From assembly GCA_024233835.1 (NCBI GenBank), contig JACKPC010000006.1, forward strand, positions 335,757 through 399,756: 64,000 nt of DNA. Direction: 5' to 3'. Shown here one piece after another: positions 29,559 through 39,757 of this stretch (position 1 is its first letter; each line of letters begins with the position of its first letter). Both the position numbers and the translations under genes were made by a program. The notes beneath the pieces were generated by a model. It made no database searches, was not told where the DNA came from, and saw only the letters and a program-made list of their open reading frames with translations. The stretch comes from Leptospiraceae bacterium. Lineage in GTDB: Bacteria > Spirochaetota > Leptospiria > Leptospirales > Leptospiraceae.

Positions 29559-30830
29559 TCAGGAAGCTTCCGAAAGTGCAACAAAAGAACTCTGGCTTCC
29601 AATCGCATAAGCCATGGAAACTGCCTTTTTAATGTGTACCTTTCTTCCTTTTCCGGGAACACAATCATGAATGGCTTCCTTATCTCGAATTTCATGATTT
29701 ATAGTAGGACAAACAGATTTGTTCTGTAACATAAGAGCAGTCGCACCCACATTAATAATACCGGCAGCCCCGAATGTATGCCCGAAAATGGGTTTTATAG
29801 ATCCCATTAAGGGTCTATCCTTTTCCGGTAAAAACTCAAATAAAAGCTTGTAGGTTCGGCTTTCGGCAAGATCGTTATTATAGGTAGCTGTACCATGGCC
29901 ACAAATATACCCCAGGTCATCTCTGGCTATTTTAGTAATTTCTAAAAGTTTATTTAAACCTACAGCCCCCTTGCGACCCGATATATCCATACGCATAGCA
30001 TGACTCGCTTCATTATAACTTAAAGTACCAAGAACCTCTGCATAAATTCTGGCTCCTCGCTTTACTGCATGATCATAATTTTCCATACATAGAACCATGG
30101 CCCCCTCTCCGAGAATAAAACCATCTCTTCTTTCATCATAAGGTTTTATTGCCCTTTTCGGATTATCTGATTCTTTAGACATAACCGAACTTTTTGGATC
30201 AGAATACATGGCCATCAGGGGTTTCACCAGTGGAAATTCATGCCCCCCTGCATACATGACTACCGCCCTATTTTTCCGTATAGCCTGATAGCAAAGAGCA
30301 ATCGCATGATGCCCCCCCACACAGGCAGAACTCACTGTAGTTACAAAACCCTGTATATTATTATTTATCGCGGTCAGGGTTGAAGGATTAGAACTCATAG
30401 AAGTTAATACCGCGTAACGATTAAAAATATCCGAATCAGAAGGATTTTTAACATATCTTTGATAGGCTTCGAACCACCATTCTAAACCTGAACGGGAAGA
30501 GGAGTCAACAAAACCTACCCGATGCGGTTCTATACTATCTTTTTGAAGACCTGCATCCTTTCTGGCCAGTTCCATAGCCGACATAATCGCCAGGGTTTCA
30601 CGGTTATAATGTTTTGCATGTTCCGAAATTAAGCCAGGAATATAATTTTTATATTCAAAACTTTTTATCTCCGCTGCTGTTTTGACAGGGAAGTTTTCAG
30701 TTGAAAATCTGGTTAAATAATCAATCTGTGATTCTCCATTGTATAACTTTTCCCAGAAGTGTTCAACTGTATCCACCCCCGGTAATATGATTCCCATTCC
30801 TGTGATTACGACTCTGCTATTTTTTTTCAT
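29559..30830 (-). CDS. Beta-ketoacyl synthase (KAS I/II type)
   Basis: 423 aa. Elongating-type condensing enzyme with complete triad Cys170 (VSSACVGG), His312 (GHGTATYNND) and His351 (PIFGHTFGAAG). The usual GTGT motif reads GHGTAT and a SSACVGGHH stretch surrounds the nucleophile, so it is divergent from FabF and closer to secondary-pathway KAS enzymes. First gene of the minus unit, facing the hotdog gene across a 106-base divergent intergenic region that is very AT-rich. Confidence 0.9.
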   Translation of the reverse strand: MKKNSRVVITGMGIILPGVDTVEHFWEKLYNGESQIDYLTRFSTENFPVKTAAEIKSFEYKNYIPGLISEHAKHYNRETLAIMSAMELARKDAGLQKDSIEPHRVGFVDSSSRSGLEWWFEAYQRYVKNPSDSDIFNRYAVLTSMSSNPSTLTAINNNIQGFVTTVSSACVGGHHAIALCYQAIRKNRAVVMYAGGHEFPLVKPLMAMYSDPKSSVMSKESDNPKRAIKPYDERRDGFILGEGAMVLCMENYDHAVKRGARIYAEVLGTLSYNEASHAMRMDISGRKGAVGLNKLLEITKIARDDLGYICGHGTATYNNDLAESRTYKLLFEFLPEKDRPLMGSIKPIFGHTFGAAGIINVGATALMLQNKSVCPTINHEIRDKEAIHDCVPGKGRKVHIKKAVSMAYAIGSQSSFVALSEAS

Positions 30831-30936
30831 AAAGATCTTGTGTTTTTGTATTCTTCAAAAAAGATAAGAAATTACTTTTTTCAATAAAAGAAAAAAGATT
30901 CTTAACTTTTTTTAATTTAAATACGAGGAGAAGTTT

Positions 30937-31368
30937 ATGTCAAGAGTATATATTGACATGCCGAATAAATTTATTTATTCAACCGAAATCCCAACCAGAA
31001 AAAATGACATGTATCTCGATTTACATGTTACCTTTGACGCCATGGCCTCTTTTGTTATGGAAGCCTATCACCGTTTCCTGGTCGACAACGGGTATATTCT
31101 TACCCATATAGAAGATACTCCCATCATCATGTCAAATTTTACAATTGATTATAAATCAGAAGCCCGTTATCCGGACGTTCTGCGTTTTGAAGTAGCTGTA
31201 GCCAATTTTACCAGCACAGCTTTTGATATATTTATACGTATAAGCAGAAATGAAGGTAAAGAAGATGTGGCTCATGTTCGAGTATGTGATGTTTTCTTTG
31301 ACTATCAAAATAAGAAAACCCTCTCTATTCCGGCAAAGTTTCGAGAAAAATTTGAGCCTAAAGAATAA
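30937..31368 (+). CDS. Hotdog-fold (4HBT-type thioesterase-like) protein
   Basis: 143 aa, start ATG with AGGAG upstream. Hotdog pattern: DLHVTFDAMASFVMEAYHRFL (long helix) and IMSNFTIDYKSEARYPDVLRFEVAV. Members hydrolyse acyl-thioesters or, less often, act as dehydratases. The usual YxxN/D start reads THIEDTP, so catalytic residues are not certain. First gene of the plus-strand half of the acyl locus. Confidence 0.75.
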   Translation: MSRVYIDMPNKFIYSTEIPTRKNDMYLDLHVTFDAMASFVMEAYHRFLVDNGYILTHIEDTPIIMSNFTIDYKSEARYPDVLRFEVAVANFTSTAFDIFIRISRNEGKEDVAHVRVCDVFFDYQNKKTLSIPAKFREKFEPKE

Positions 31369-31380
31369 GCAGGTACACAT

Positions 31381-32154
31381 TTGGAAAGTTTAAAAGACAA
31401 AGTCATACTGGTCAGCGGTGGAAGCATCGGAATAGGAAAAGCTATTGTTCGGGATCTTTGCCGGTACGGAGCTAAAGTTGTTTTTTGTAGCCGAAGAGTA
31501 GAAGAAGGCAGGACCTTTGAAAAGGAGTTACAAAATGAAGGAAATTTCGCCACCTACATTCCCTGTGACATTTCCAGGAAAGACGAGGTCAAAGCCTTAG
31601 TCGACAAAACAATAGAACTCTATGGCAAACTCGATGCAGCGGTTAATAATGCCGGAATTTTAGGTCCCCAAGTCTCCCTTCTCGACTACCCGGAAGAAGA
31701 ATGGGATAAAATGGTAAATGTGAACCTCAAAGGAACCTATCTCTGTATGAAGTATGAAATCGAAGAAATGCTAAAACAGGGCAAGGGTTCGATTGTCAAT
31801 ATGTCTTCTGTTGCGGGAATTTTAGGAGGATACAGAGGACTCATCGCTTATTCGGCGACTAAACATGCCATTGTAGGTCTCAGTAAAAGTGCGGCCTGGG
31901 ACTATGGAGCCAAAGGAATTCGCATTAATACACTCTGTCCCGGCACCATTGACGATACAGGTATGATCGAAGAAGTAGTGAATTCCACTAAAGACCCTCA
32001 GAAAGCCAGAGAAAACATGCCAAATTTCTATCCTATGAGAAGACTGGGAAAAACATCCGAAATTGCTTCTGCTGTTTCCTGGCTTTGCAGTGATGAATCT
32101 TCCTTTGTCAGTGGCATAGCTCTTCCCGTAGATGGTGGCTTCTCAGCCCAGTAA
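31381..32154 (+). CDS. Short-chain dehydrogenase/reductase (FabG-like) 1
   Basis: 257 aa, TTG start (no other start is in reach). Classical SDR: GGSIGIGKA cofactor loop (variant of TGxxxGIG), CSRRVEEG (Arg after the second strand suggests NADPH), NNAGILG, catalytic Ser in MSSVAG and YSATK. Would reduce 3-ketoacyl groups made by the KAS enzymes of the locus. 12 bases after the hotdog gene. Confidence 0.9.
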   Translation: MESLKDKVILVSGGSIGIGKAIVRDLCRYGAKVVFCSRRVEEGRTFEKELQNEGNFATYIPCDISRKDEVKALVDKTIELYGKLDAAVNNAGILGPQVSLLDYPEEEWDKMVNVNLKGTYLCMKYEIEEMLKQGKGSIVNMSSVAGILGGYRGLIAYSATKHAIVGLSKSAAWDYGAKGIRINTLCPGTIDDTGMIEEVVNSTKDPQKARENMPNFYPMRRLGKTSEIASAVSWLCSDESSFVSGIALPVDGGFSAQ

Positions 32155-32166
32155 GGAGATGACGAT

Positions 32167-32931
32167 ATGTTTCAAGATAAAGTTATAATTGTAACAGGTG
32201 GTTCAGCGGGTATAGGAAAAGCTATCCTTGAAAAACTTGCAAAAGAAAAAGCTAAGGTAGTTTTTTGTAGCCGCGGGAAAGAAGAAGGTACTCGATTGGA
32301 AGTCGAACTCAGAGAAAAAGGTTTAGAAGTTCGTTTCGTTCCCTGTGATGTGAAAAAGTCAGAAGAAGTCCAAAACCTGATTCAAAAAACGCTCGAATAC
32401 TACGGTGGACTGGATATGGCAGTAAACAATGCCGGTCTGGGTGGTGTTAGTAAGCGTCTCGCAGAATATCCGGAAGAAATTTGGGATAAGGTAATGAATG
32501 TAAATCTCAAAGGAATATTCCTTTGCATGAAATACCAGATACCTGAGATGCTAAAAAAAGGTAAAGGTTCTATTGTGAATATTTCTTCTATTGCAGGACT
32601 TGTAGGCGCAGATTGGAGAGTAGCCCCATACGCAGCTTCCAAACACGGAGTAATCGGACTTACGAAAAGTGCAGCTTTAGAGTTTGCTCATAAAGGAATT
32701 CGCGTGAATGCTATCTGTCCGGCTTTTACCGAAACCGAAATGTTAGAAGGCTTATTCCAGGCTTCTCCTGATCCGAATGCAGCGAGAACCGAACTCGGCA
32801 ACAAACATGCTCTAAAAAGATTAGCTTCTGCCTCAGAAGTTGCGGATGCCAGTGCATTTCTCTTGAGTGATAGGGCTTCTTTTATCACCGGTGTCGCTCT
32901 TCCTGTTGACGGAGCCTATACCGCAAAATAG
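32167..32931 (+). CDS. Short-chain dehydrogenase/reductase (FabG-like) 2
   Basis: 254 aa. TGGSAGIGKA, CSRGKEEG, NNAGLGG, ISSIAG, YAASK: a complete classical SDR. It is clearly a tandem paralogue of SDR 1 (AEYPEE(E/I)WDK(M/V)(V/M)NVNLKG shared), with GAGGAG-type spacing of 12 bases. Two reductases in a row suggest two different keto or stereochemical steps. Confidence 0.92.
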   Translation: MFQDKVIIVTGGSAGIGKAILEKLAKEKAKVVFCSRGKEEGTRLEVELREKGLEVRFVPCDVKKSEEVQNLIQKTLEYYGGLDMAVNNAGLGGVSKRLAEYPEEIWDKVMNVNLKGIFLCMKYQIPEMLKKGKGSIVNISSIAGLVGADWRVAPYAASKHGVIGLTKSAALEFAHKGIRVNAICPAFTETEMLEGLFQASPDPNAARTELGNKHALKRLASASEVADASAFLLSDRASFITGVALPVDGAYTAK

Positions 32932-32987
32932 GTTTACCCACAGAGTTTCACGGGGTATCTTATACCCTGTGAATATTATCCACTCAA

Positions 32988-33626
32988 ATGAAATATATGG
33001 AGCAGCATCTACAAGAAATTCTAAAACAAATCGAAGGTTTACATCCGGGATTAATCTGGCTCTTCTTATTCTTATCTAATTTTTTCGAAAACCTCTTCCC
33101 CCCCTGGCCGGGAGATACGGTAAATGCTTTCGCCGGATTTCTTCTGGCAAGAAAAGATTCTATAGGTTTTTTGAATGTTCTCAGTTCAACAATACTCGGA
33201 AACTTATTCGGGGCTCTTATTATGTATTATTTTGGAAAGCAAGTTATAAGTCTCATAAAAAACTATAATATTCCTTTTAAAGATAAATTCTATTCAGAAA
33301 AAGGTCTTGAACAAACTATCAATTGGTTCCAGAAGTATTCTCTGATTGTAGTTCTTTTTTCCAGGTTTTCAGCTGGAATCCGTTTTTTTGTTTCTATTGT
33401 TGCGGGACTTAGCCGTATGCCCATCTGGAGTTTTATTACAGTCTTTTCACTGGGAGTCATCCTCTGGTGCGGATTAATTATAGGCTCGGCTTACTACCTG
33501 GGAAAAAACTGGGAATACATTCGGGAAGTATTAAGTATTTATAATAAAATCATTATTAGCTTTTTCTTATTTCTTTTTGCTTTATATGGATTTTATAGGT
33601 ATAAAAAGAAAAAGCGGGAAGTATAG
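32988..33626 (+). CDS. DedA-family membrane protein
   Basis: 212 aa, four to five TM segments. ENLFPPWPGDTVNAFAGFL and FSRFSAGIRFFVSIVAGLSRMP are the DedA/SNARE-associated signatures, with the essential Arg and acidic positions present. Family members flip undecaprenyl phosphate or phospholipids and keep envelope homeostasis. Last in the plus unit behind the SDRs; a link to a lipid product is possible. Confidence 0.9.
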   Translation: MKYMEQHLQEILKQIEGLHPGLIWLFLFLSNFFENLFPPWPGDTVNAFAGFLLARKDSIGFLNVLSSTILGNLFGALIMYYFGKQVISLIKNYNIPFKDKFYSEKGLEQTINWFQKYSLIVVLFSRFSAGIRFFVSIVAGLSRMPIWSFITVFSLGVILWCGLIIGSAYYLGKNWEYIREVLSIYNKIIISFFLFLFALYGFYRYKKKKREV

Positions 33627-33646
33627 TTGCCACCCTTCACTACGCG

Positions 33647-33690
33647 GCTATCGGGACTTCGATACGTTTCGCTACTCAGTCTCCGATAGC
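33647..33690. repeat. REP-like palindrome (copy d), probable shared terminator
   Basis: GCTATCGG (33647-33654) pairs with CCGATAGC (33683-33690), enclosing ACTTCGATACGTTTCGCTACTCAGTC, the same core as in copy b. It lies between the convergent dedA-like and isocitrate dehydrogenase genes and may serve as a transcription barrier. Confidence 0.6.
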
Positions 33691-33700
33691 TGTGTCCTAC

Positions 33701-35926
<2,226 letters not shown>

Positions 35927-36021
35927 TCACTAAGGTTTAAGTTAAAAAAAAGGTATTTTTTTTCAAGTGTATTTATAATAAGTCCCAGTAAGGCTAAGAA
36001 GGCAAGTAAGCCCTCATTTTT

Positions 36022-36071
36022 CAGGAAGCGAGCCCAGCACTGACTCGCTTGTAAGAGAGAAAAACTTCCTG
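36022..36071 (-). terminator. Nested hairpin, probable terminator of the lipoprotein operon
   Basis: AAGCGAG (36026-36032) pairs with CTCGCTT (36044-36050), while CAGGAAG (36022-36028) can instead pair with CTTCCTG (36065-36071). It lies just after the stop of the giant lipoprotein gene read on minus and is followed there by AAAAATG. The two overlapping pairings exclude each other in part. Confidence 0.5.
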
Positions 36072-36078
36072 TTTTAAA

Positions 36079-39000
36079 TCATCTACTAAAGAGATAATTT
36101 AAAGCATCGAAAGCTGTATCCGCATTTTCCGTGGAATTGCTGCTATCCTCAAAATATGTTCCGGGCAGGCTAAACTTTTTGCCCGCTTGTAAGACAGGTA
36201 TGAAATCTTCCAATAACCTTCCGGTAGAGTATATAAGAGAACTCTTATTTTTCTCTTTCGATTGCACAATACTTGAGTTCAAAAACTGTTCAGCATCATT
36301 GAGTATATCGGCTATTGTATAAGGTGTAGCTAAATTATCCTGCAAATAAGCCAGAAAGCCACCCGTCTCTGTCATCGTATTCATCAATCCGAGTGTATCA
36401 TGTCCCGCAGGAGCCATGAGTTTTAGCATTTTAGGAGAATCTACTATAATCAGGTCTGTTACAATCGAACTCTGTTTTCCATTCTCATCGGCAAAAACTG
36501 CGGAAAGAATTTCTACAAGGTTCGCAGCTTCTGCCTGAGTAGGCTGTGAATCAATCAGAATATCCAGTAAATTATCGATATTGCGAATAATCGAATATTT
36601 CGAACCCACTGTAAACAGGTCTCGAACCATCACCATCCCCTCATCAACTCCATTCCAGGTGTAATCAAAGGTTTTATTGGCGGTATAATCGGGTGCAGTT
36701 TTTTCCTTCGTATAATCTCTGAGTCGAATCTCCAGATCCTCCGTAGCTGTTTGCAAATTAAACTGGTTGGCTTGAGGACTTTCGGAGGTAGTTTTCATCT
36801 CCAGAAATATTTTACTTAAACCCGAAATCATTTTTTCTTTTCCTGTCTTCCGAGCTTCTTTATTGAACTCATTGAATAGATTCGCAATTCCCGAAGCCAG
36901 ATTTGTCTGGGAGATTAAGTTTATCAAACCATCCTGGTATCTCCGACCATTAGGAGTGCTATTCTTCACTACATGTCCTTCTGCTAATAAAGAAAGCAGG
37001 GAGCGATATTTGGGATTGGGATAATAATTATGCTCCAGCATGAAAGGAGAACGCAGACCATCCGAACTAGAAGCCGTATCAATCCTGAGTGTAGTGATCG
37101 TTTTACCGGCTACAAGAGCTGCGTTACCCGAACTATCTCCCGTCCAATCCAGACCTTCATAGATATACGGACGAACCAGAACTTTCGCCAAATCTGTAAG
37201 AACCTTATAGGCATTCTTCTCCTGACCGATTGTATTATCCGTATTTGATTTAAAGGCTTTGGCAAGGGCTGCCACCATAGGAAAAAGTTTATTTCGCTTA
37301 TCCCAATAGGTAGAGGTGTTAGCAGGTGTCACCGTATTTTCTGTCAGAAATCCGAGACGTTCAAAGATAGCAAAATTTTTCGCGAGTGCCGGAGGAATCG
37401 CTCCGTAAAAAGTTGTAGGACTCGCATTCTCCGTAAAGGCCAGATCCCAGAGAATCGGATACAGAGCATCGGAAAAACCGTAAGGATCGGTTCCGGTTAA
37501 GTCTTTTCCCCAGGCTTCTACTAAAAGCACTGAGTCTCCGGGAGTATCGGAAAAGGTTTGCAAGTCACCCGAAGTAGCCGCAGCTGTAGTTACAGCTCCG
37601 ACCGTAGTTGTAGGTTTTATAAACGTTCCGGCCTTTCTCCACTTGCCATTATCAGAGGATTTATCACAGGATGTATTCGCTGAATTACAGGGCTTGGCAT
37701 CCATAAGACCGCTGAGACCATTCGCAACAACCGTAATATAAGCAGCATCTTTTACAGCAGTACCCATAATAGCGTTAACCGGAATCACGAGAACCATACG
37801 CTTTTCATGCACCAGCCACATGAAGTTTTTAAATATAGCCTCTTCATCGGAACTTACCGCTCTTTCCGCATCTGTTTTCACAATTTCTGTTATACTATAA
37901 TGCGAACCATTACCGGAAGGATTTTGCGTTCCTCCGAGTCCGGCAAAACTAGCATCCTTTACCTTGATTTTGAAATCAGATGTAGTCCAGGAAGATTTAT
38001 AGTTGGAACCGGAAAGAGAAAGAGGACCATCGGTACGATTTTTATTATAATACGGTCCGTAGCCTTCAAAGATTACACGCGAAATAAGACCGAGAGCCCA
38101 GGGAATAGTTTTTGTATAAACTGTGTCGGAACAACTTCCCACATCTCCTTTGGATTCTCCCTGTAAAAGGCAGAGAGCCCTTGTGTTGGCATCTACAGGC
38201 AGATTAACTCCATCCATCTGTACATCTCCATTTTTCGCAGCTGCCGCACTATCGTTTAGAAACTTAATCATTCCTACCTGGGTGTCACCTGCCCCCGAAG
38301 CCACGAGACGGGAACGAAGTGAGACAAGACTATCTCCCACCGTAATAGCTCCCCCGCTCATTCCGGTTACTTTAGGTGAGGTCGAATCATTATTCCACTC
38401 ATAGCCAAATAGTTCAGCTGTTGCCAGTACAAAAATAAGAGACTCCAGAGCCGTTATGCTGATAGAGCTGGCACTTATAGAACGATCATAACCTTTAAAA
38501 TCCAGGGCTACCAGTTTTTGAAGGGTAGAATCTATCAGTTCCGGGTTAGAAGTTTCATAGGAGTTTAAATTATCCAGAAGATAGCTTAAAACGGTTTTAT
38601 CTGTTTTCATCGGGTATTTGGGGTCATTTGCAAATAAAGCCCTGAGCGGAACCATCATATCTCCGACGACATACGAGAGTCGACTCGAATGTGCAGAAAG
38701 TCTATATGCATCATTGCTTGTATAAGCAGAACCTTCTGTTGTAGCAAAACTTTGCAGGTTATAGATAAGCTCCTTGACAATGGTTTCAGCACTTTTGGTA
38801 TTACTAAAACCCGCTTTCTTATTGGTTAAGTCTCCCAGTACACCGATGATCTTGATTAACTGGTTCTTTAAGACTTTATCAGATACCGTTGAAGGATCGG
38901 AAAGACCCTGAAGTATTTCAATGAAGCCCTGTTTGGCATTAGGATTTGCATAGCTTAGTTTATAAAACAGACTATCCAGCTTTAAAAGAAGACTGCGGGT

Positions 39001-39753
39001 ATTGGCATCTTCCAGTCCATCGGCGAGATCCCTTAAAACACCTTCCAATTCCTGATAGCTTTGTGTATTGGCTAATAATTGGGTCTGGTAGCTTGTTGCA
39101 TCTGAAGAACCAAGGGCTTCACTTAGAAGACTCAAGAAATCTGTTTTCTTCTTACAATTCAGGTGCTTTGCTTTTTTAAGCTTCGTAATCAGGCTATTGG
39201 GAATGCCGGCTTGAGAATAACGATTCAAAGAATCATCAGTAATCTTATAGCAGGTACCGGTTTTCGTTCTATACTGCTCATCTATAATTTCATGGGTAAT
39301 CGGCACTACACTCTGGATAATCTGTTTATCCGAGCGACGAAGTCTCTCCAAATACTGTGTGATTGAACTATAGGATCTCGGATTATTGGTTCTGATTCTA
39401 CGCAGGATATAAGCCAACTTTTGCAGAGTCTCCCTGAGACCCGAATTTTCATTGACTGTTATGTTTTTCAGCCCTGTTAAAGCCCCTATGATTTCTTCCC
39501 GTTTATTTTTTTTTAAAGCCTCATTCATTCTTCGATTAAAATCCTTAGGCTCCAAACGCTTCATGGCACTTTTTAAAGCCGGATAAGGATCTAAAAGATT
39601 AAACAGGCTAGTCGGAGAAGATTCAAATCCATCAGAAAACAAAGGATCGAAGTAGCTATTCATATCTTTCTTCGCTTTCTTACTACAGGATAGGTGAATG
39701 AAGAAAAATAGGGCAATAAATAAAGCAGTCAGGATTCTCTTTTGCATCAACAT
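36079..39753 (-). CDS. Giant lipoprotein of unknown function
   Basis: 1224 aa. Signal peptide MLMQKRILTALFIAL..IHLSC with lipobox, then KKAKKD. The first 350 residues are predicted helical (repeated Leu-rich segments such as GVLRDLADGLEDANTRSLLLKLDSLFY), the middle has GNGSHY/SSWTTSDFKIKVKDAS beta-like sequence, and the last part is helical again. No catalytic motif or family is recognised. The upstream lipoprotein gene ends only 4 bases before its start, so they form an operon and may form one complex at the outer membrane. Confidence 0.85.
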   Translation of the reverse strand: MLMQKRILTALFIALFFFIHLSCSKKAKKDMNSYFDPLFSDGFESSPTSLFNLLDPYPALKSAMKRLEPKDFNRRMNEALKKNKREEIIGALTGLKNITVNENSGLRETLQKLAYILRRIRTNNPRSYSSITQYLERLRRSDKQIIQSVVPITHEIIDEQYRTKTGTCYKITDDSLNRYSQAGIPNSLITKLKKAKHLNCKKKTDFLSLLSEALGSSDATSYQTQLLANTQSYQELEGVLRDLADGLEDANTRSLLLKLDSLFYKLSYANPNAKQGFIEILQGLSDPSTVSDKVLKNQLIKIIGVLGDLTNKKAGFSNTKSAETIVKELIYNLQSFATTEGSAYTSNDAYRLSAHSSRLSYVVGDMMVPLRALFANDPKYPMKTDKTVLSYLLDNLNSYETSNPELIDSTLQKLVALDFKGYDRSISASSISITALESLIFVLATAELFGYEWNNDSTSPKVTGMSGGAITVGDSLVSLRSRLVASGAGDTQVGMIKFLNDSAAAAKNGDVQMDGVNLPVDANTRALCLLQGESKGDVGSCSDTVYTKTIPWALGLISRVIFEGYGPYYNKNRTDGPLSLSGSNYKSSWTTSDFKIKVKDASFAGLGGTQNPSGNGSHYSITEIVKTDAERAVSSDEEAIFKNFMWLVHEKRMVLVIPVNAIMGTAVKDAAYITVVANGLSGLMDAKPCNSANTSCDKSSDNGKWRKAGTFIKPTTTVGAVTTAAATSGDLQTFSDTPGDSVLLVEAWGKDLTGTDPYGFSDALYPILWDLAFTENASPTTFYGAIPPALAKNFAIFERLGFLTENTVTPANTSTYWDKRNKLFPMVAALAKAFKSNTDNTIGQEKNAYKVLTDLAKVLVRPYIYEGLDWTGDSSGNAALVAGKTITTLRIDTASSSDGLRSPFMLEHNYYPNPKYRSLLSLLAEGHVVKNSTPNGRRYQDGLINLISQTNLASGIANLFNEFNKEARKTGKEKMISGLSKIFLEMKTTSESPQANQFNLQTATEDLEIRLRDYTKEKTAPDYTANKTFDYTWNGVDEGMVMVRDLFTVGSKYSIIRNIDNLLDILIDSQPTQAEAANLVEILSAVFADENGKQSSIVTDLIIVDSPKMLKLMAPAGHDTLGLMNTMTETGGFLAYLQDNLATPYTIADILNDAEQFLNSSIVQSKEKNKSSLIYSTGRLLEDFIPVLQAGKKFSLPGTYFEDSSNSTENADTAFDALNYLFSR

Positions 39754-39757
39754 ATCC

